Positions 62,146 through 64,000 of a DNA stretch of 64,000 nt are shown in pieces. The stretch spans positions 60,345 through 124,344 of the forward strand of contig JAUYAK010000022.1 of NCBI GenBank assembly GCA_030693515.1. Direction: 5' to 3'. Source of the DNA: Opitutaceae bacterium (lineage in GTDB: Bacteria; Verrucomicrobiota; Verrucomicrobiia; Opitutales; Opitutaceae). Within the stretch, counting starts at the first letter, position 1, and the number at the start of each line of letters is the position of its first letter. A program made the position numbers and the translations under genes. The notes under the pieces were generated by a model, which did no database searches, had not been told where the DNA came from, and saw only the letters and a list, made by a program, of their open reading frames with translations.

Positions 62146-64000
62146 CTAGAACAACGGCTCGTTGTTCTTCGGATCGTTGAGCAGCGCCTCGAAGCGCGGG
62201 TCGCCTTGCAGCGGGGAAAATTCCAGGCACGAGCGGAGTTCGTGGATGTTGATGCGCGTTTGATAATCGTCACCGCCGTCGAATCGAACGAAGTGATAGC
62301 CGGGCTTCTGGAGCAGGCTCGTGAGTTCGCGCAGCGCCCGATCCTTGTCGCCGGTCCACACGTAGATACTGGCGAGGCGGGCGCGCATCATGACCTGGGA
62401 GTTAGTGAACAGGTCCGGGATCATTCGCTCGACTTCGGCTGCTGTGGCCAGCGCCCCGGCGCTATCGCCACTGATCGCCTGCATGATGGCCAACTCGGAT
62501 GCATCCCATTCCGTGCGGCGGGCGCCCTTTTTTTGACGCTCCGCGATTCGTTTCGCGGTGGACGTCTTAGCCGACTCCAAGTCGCCGCTCGCGGCAAAAG
62601 CCGTTCCCGCGAAAATGGTGTGGTAGACGGAGTTCATCGGGAGTCGGGCCAGCGCCGCGGCCTCCTCCCGCGCGCCGCGAATCTGGGCCCATTGCGCTCG
62701 GAGCTTCAGCACATCGTCTTTTTCCAATTCCTCACGGGGTAGGCCGGAGAAAAATTTTTCCATTTCCCGGGGCGAGCCGTCGATATCGTAGGCGAGGCGA
62801 CCGAGCTTGAATGCCTCTTGGCGCGCGTCGGGCCGGAGCGCGACAAGTCCGCGCTGCTCGGTCCGCGCTTCCTGCAGCCGGCGGCATTCAAGCAGGACGT
62901 AGATGAGGTAGCGCCGCGTTTGGGGATCCACGGGATCAAGGGTGATCGCCTGCCGATAGCTGGCGATGGCGTCGGTCCAACGGCCGAGTCTCTGCTGAAG
63001 AGAGCCAATTTGAAGGATGACCTCAACTGTCGGCGGCCTGCTCTTGGCGAAATTTTCATACATGACCAGCGCCTGTGCCGGTTCCACGGTGTCGGCGAGA
63101 TAGCTTAGCCGGGCGAGCGCGGTCTCGGGCGCCTGGGGTGCCAGCTTCTCCAGCGTTTCGAGCGCAGCCTTGCTCGCTGCGAGTGCCTTCGGAGTTGGAT
63201 GACCGGGGCTAGCTCGACGAAGATAGGTCAGCTCGGCCCACGCTTTCATAAAGCTCGGATCGAGCGTAACCGCTTTCTCCAGCAGTTGCTGTCGCTCTCG
63301 CCAAATTGGAGGGGAGCCTGATCCCGTTTGATTCAGGATTTCGCGTTGCCGCAGAAACAAATCGTAGGCTTCCGCGCTGGTGGTCGGCGTGCGCGAAAGC
63401 AGCGCCGTTTCCTCGGGCGAGACGGTCGTCTTCAGCGCCGTCACCACGCCGGTCACAATTTCAGACTGAATTGCCGCGGCCCCGTTGGCGTCGGACCGGA
63501 AGGTCTGGGCCCAAACAATCTGGTCGGTGTCGCCGCGGATGAGCTGCACGTTGACGGTGACGTTGCCCGCCGCGCGGGCGACGTTGCCGCGCAGCACCCA
63601 CGCCACGCCGAACTCGCGGGCAAGTTGCGGCAGCGGTTTTTTCGACGCGCGAAACACCTCGACGGAATTGCGCGAGCCGACCACGCGCAATTTCGAGAGT
63701 AGCGAAAGCCCGGCGATGACCTCGTCCTGGATGCCATCCGCGAAATACGCCGAGTCCGGCTCCGTGCTGCGGTTCTCAAACGGCAGGACGGAAATGGAGT
63801 TTTCGGAAACGGAGATCGGAGTCGTGGCTGAGGCGTCCCGCCTCAGATCCGGGGGCGGTAATTTTTCTGAGGCGGGACGCCTCAGCCACAGACTGGTGCC
63901 GACGATGGCGACAATCAGCAGCGCGGCGCCGACGAGCCAAGGCAGCCGCCCGCGGAGCGGCCGGCCCACCTGCGGACTCAGTTGTAGGGCGGGGTGGGGG
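62146..64000 (-). CDS. TolB-like/TPR membrane protein (5' end outside window)
   Basis: The frame is open to the right edge; the GTG at 63969 used by the track is preceded by further in-frame codons (PHPALQLSPQ), so the real start is outside. A transmembrane helix (LPWLVGAALLIVAIVGTSLWL) is followed by a TolB/FlgO-type domain (ISVLPFENRSTEPDSAYFAD, GVAWVLRGNVARAAG) and about 400 residues of TPR-like helices (IASYRQAITLDPVDPQTRRYL). The missing N-terminus is likely a kinase, cyclase or winged-helix domain, as in related proteins. A palindrome lies inside the coding region just after the membrane helix. Confidence 0.8.
   Translation of the reverse strand, partial: PHPALQLSPQVGRPLRGRLPWLVGAALLIVAIVGTSLWLRRPASEKLPPPDLRRDASATTPISVSENSISVLPFENRSTEPDSAYFADGIQDEVIAGLSLLSKLRVVGSRNSVEVFRASKKPLPQLAREFGVAWVLRGNVARAAGNVTVNVQLIRGDTDQIVWAQTFRSDANGAAAIQSEIVTGVVTALKTTVSPEETALLSRTPTTSAEAYDLFLRQREILNQTGSGSPPIWRERQQLLEKAVTLDPSFMKAWAELTYLRRASPGHPTPKALAASKAALETLEKLAPQAPETALARLSYLADTVEPAQALVMYENFAKSRPPTVEVILQIGSLQQRLGRWTDAIASYRQAITLDPVDPQTRRYLIYVLLECRRLQEARTEQRGLVALRPDARQEAFKLGRLAYDIDGSPREMEKFFSGLPREELEKDDVLKLRAQWAQIRGAREEAAALARLPMNSVYHTIFAGTAFAASGDLESAKTSTAKRIAERQKKGARRTEWDASELAIMQAISGDSAGALATAAEVERMIPDLFTNSQVMMRARLASIYVWTGDKDRALRELTSLLQKPGYHFVRFDGGDDYQTRINIHELRSCLEFSPLQGDPRFEALLNDPKNNEPLF
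63824..63889. repeat. Perfect 23-bp inverted repeat inside TolB-like/TPR gene
   Basis: GTGGCTGAGGCGTCCCGCCTCAG at 63824-63846 is the exact reverse complement of CTGAGGCGGGACGCCTCAGCCAC at 63867-63889; each arm is itself partly palindromic (CTGAGGC / GCCTCAG). It encodes the linker LRRPASEK to DLRRDASATT between the membrane helix and the TolB-like domain without breaking the frame. The GGGACGCC core matches the palindrome at 18543-18567. Confidence 0.8.

Overview
The window looks like a chromosomal segment of a high-GC Gram-negative member of Verrucomicrobiota, most likely Opitutaceae. This is inferred from gene content, not from a marker gene. The indicators are large TonB-dependent receptors with the LSPFEV / FTVTGSN plug entry, two FecI/FecR-type surface-signalling modules, two DUF1080 proteins, a Tat-exported Gfo/Idh/MocA oxidoreductase, oleC/oleD genes, and frequent short palindromic repeats. 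I saw no rRNA gene, tRNA gene or CRISPR array. Most long ORF-track entries opposite real genes are GC-driven shadows and were left out. Many real genes start well inside the ORF given in the track.

Layout. 1-5890: a secreted delta-60/Ig-like protein runs off the left edge (absent from the track), followed by oleD, an AT-richer foreign-looking ORF on the opposite strand, oleC and a small lipoprotein. 5992-10830: RNase D and an HDAC-family deacetylase, then divergent queC, queE and an ExoD-like membrane protein, and a VOC protein. 10863-17139: one long minus-strand series with two ABC-2 exporter pairs, a secreted protein, an ECF sigma factor and a zinc-type anti-sigma factor, mostly joined by ATGA overlaps. 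17254-23106: an M20 peptidase, then a minus-strand operon of lipoprotein, pdxH, histidine kinase, sixA, an RmlD-like reductase and a lipoate-ligase-like protein. 23236-27732: nadA, nadC and nadB, with a two-gene cassette between nadC and nadB.

27858-39218: two consecutive sigma / FecR / STN-containing TonB receptor modules, the first followed by a Gfo/Idh/MocA oxidoreductase. Both receptors contain a second, internal signal peptide after the STN domain. 39311-43623: an intact IS66-family element abutting a 5'-truncated KAP P-loop NTPase gene, plus an ORF6N protein. 43760-51181: a YXWGXW-repeat protein, then a probable nucleoside-scavenging locus (TonB receptor, exported deaminase, nucleoside hydrolase, phosphoribosyltransferase) and a DUF1080 protein. 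51292-53655: an OppA-like lipoprotein and a second DUF1080 protein. 53699-62078: a likely tartrate/dicarboxylate (or ester thereof) locus with a tartrate-type dehydrogenase, LuxR regulator, TonB receptor, SGNH hydrolase and DASS transporter. 62146-64000: a TolB-like/TPR membrane protein running off the right edge.

The parts most worth a second look are the two receptors with tandem signal peptides, palindromic repeats lying in frame inside coding sequences, the coupled histidine kinase-SixA pair, the split oleC/oleD pair, the IS66-truncated KAP gene and the tartrate-like locus with its unusual upstream repeats.
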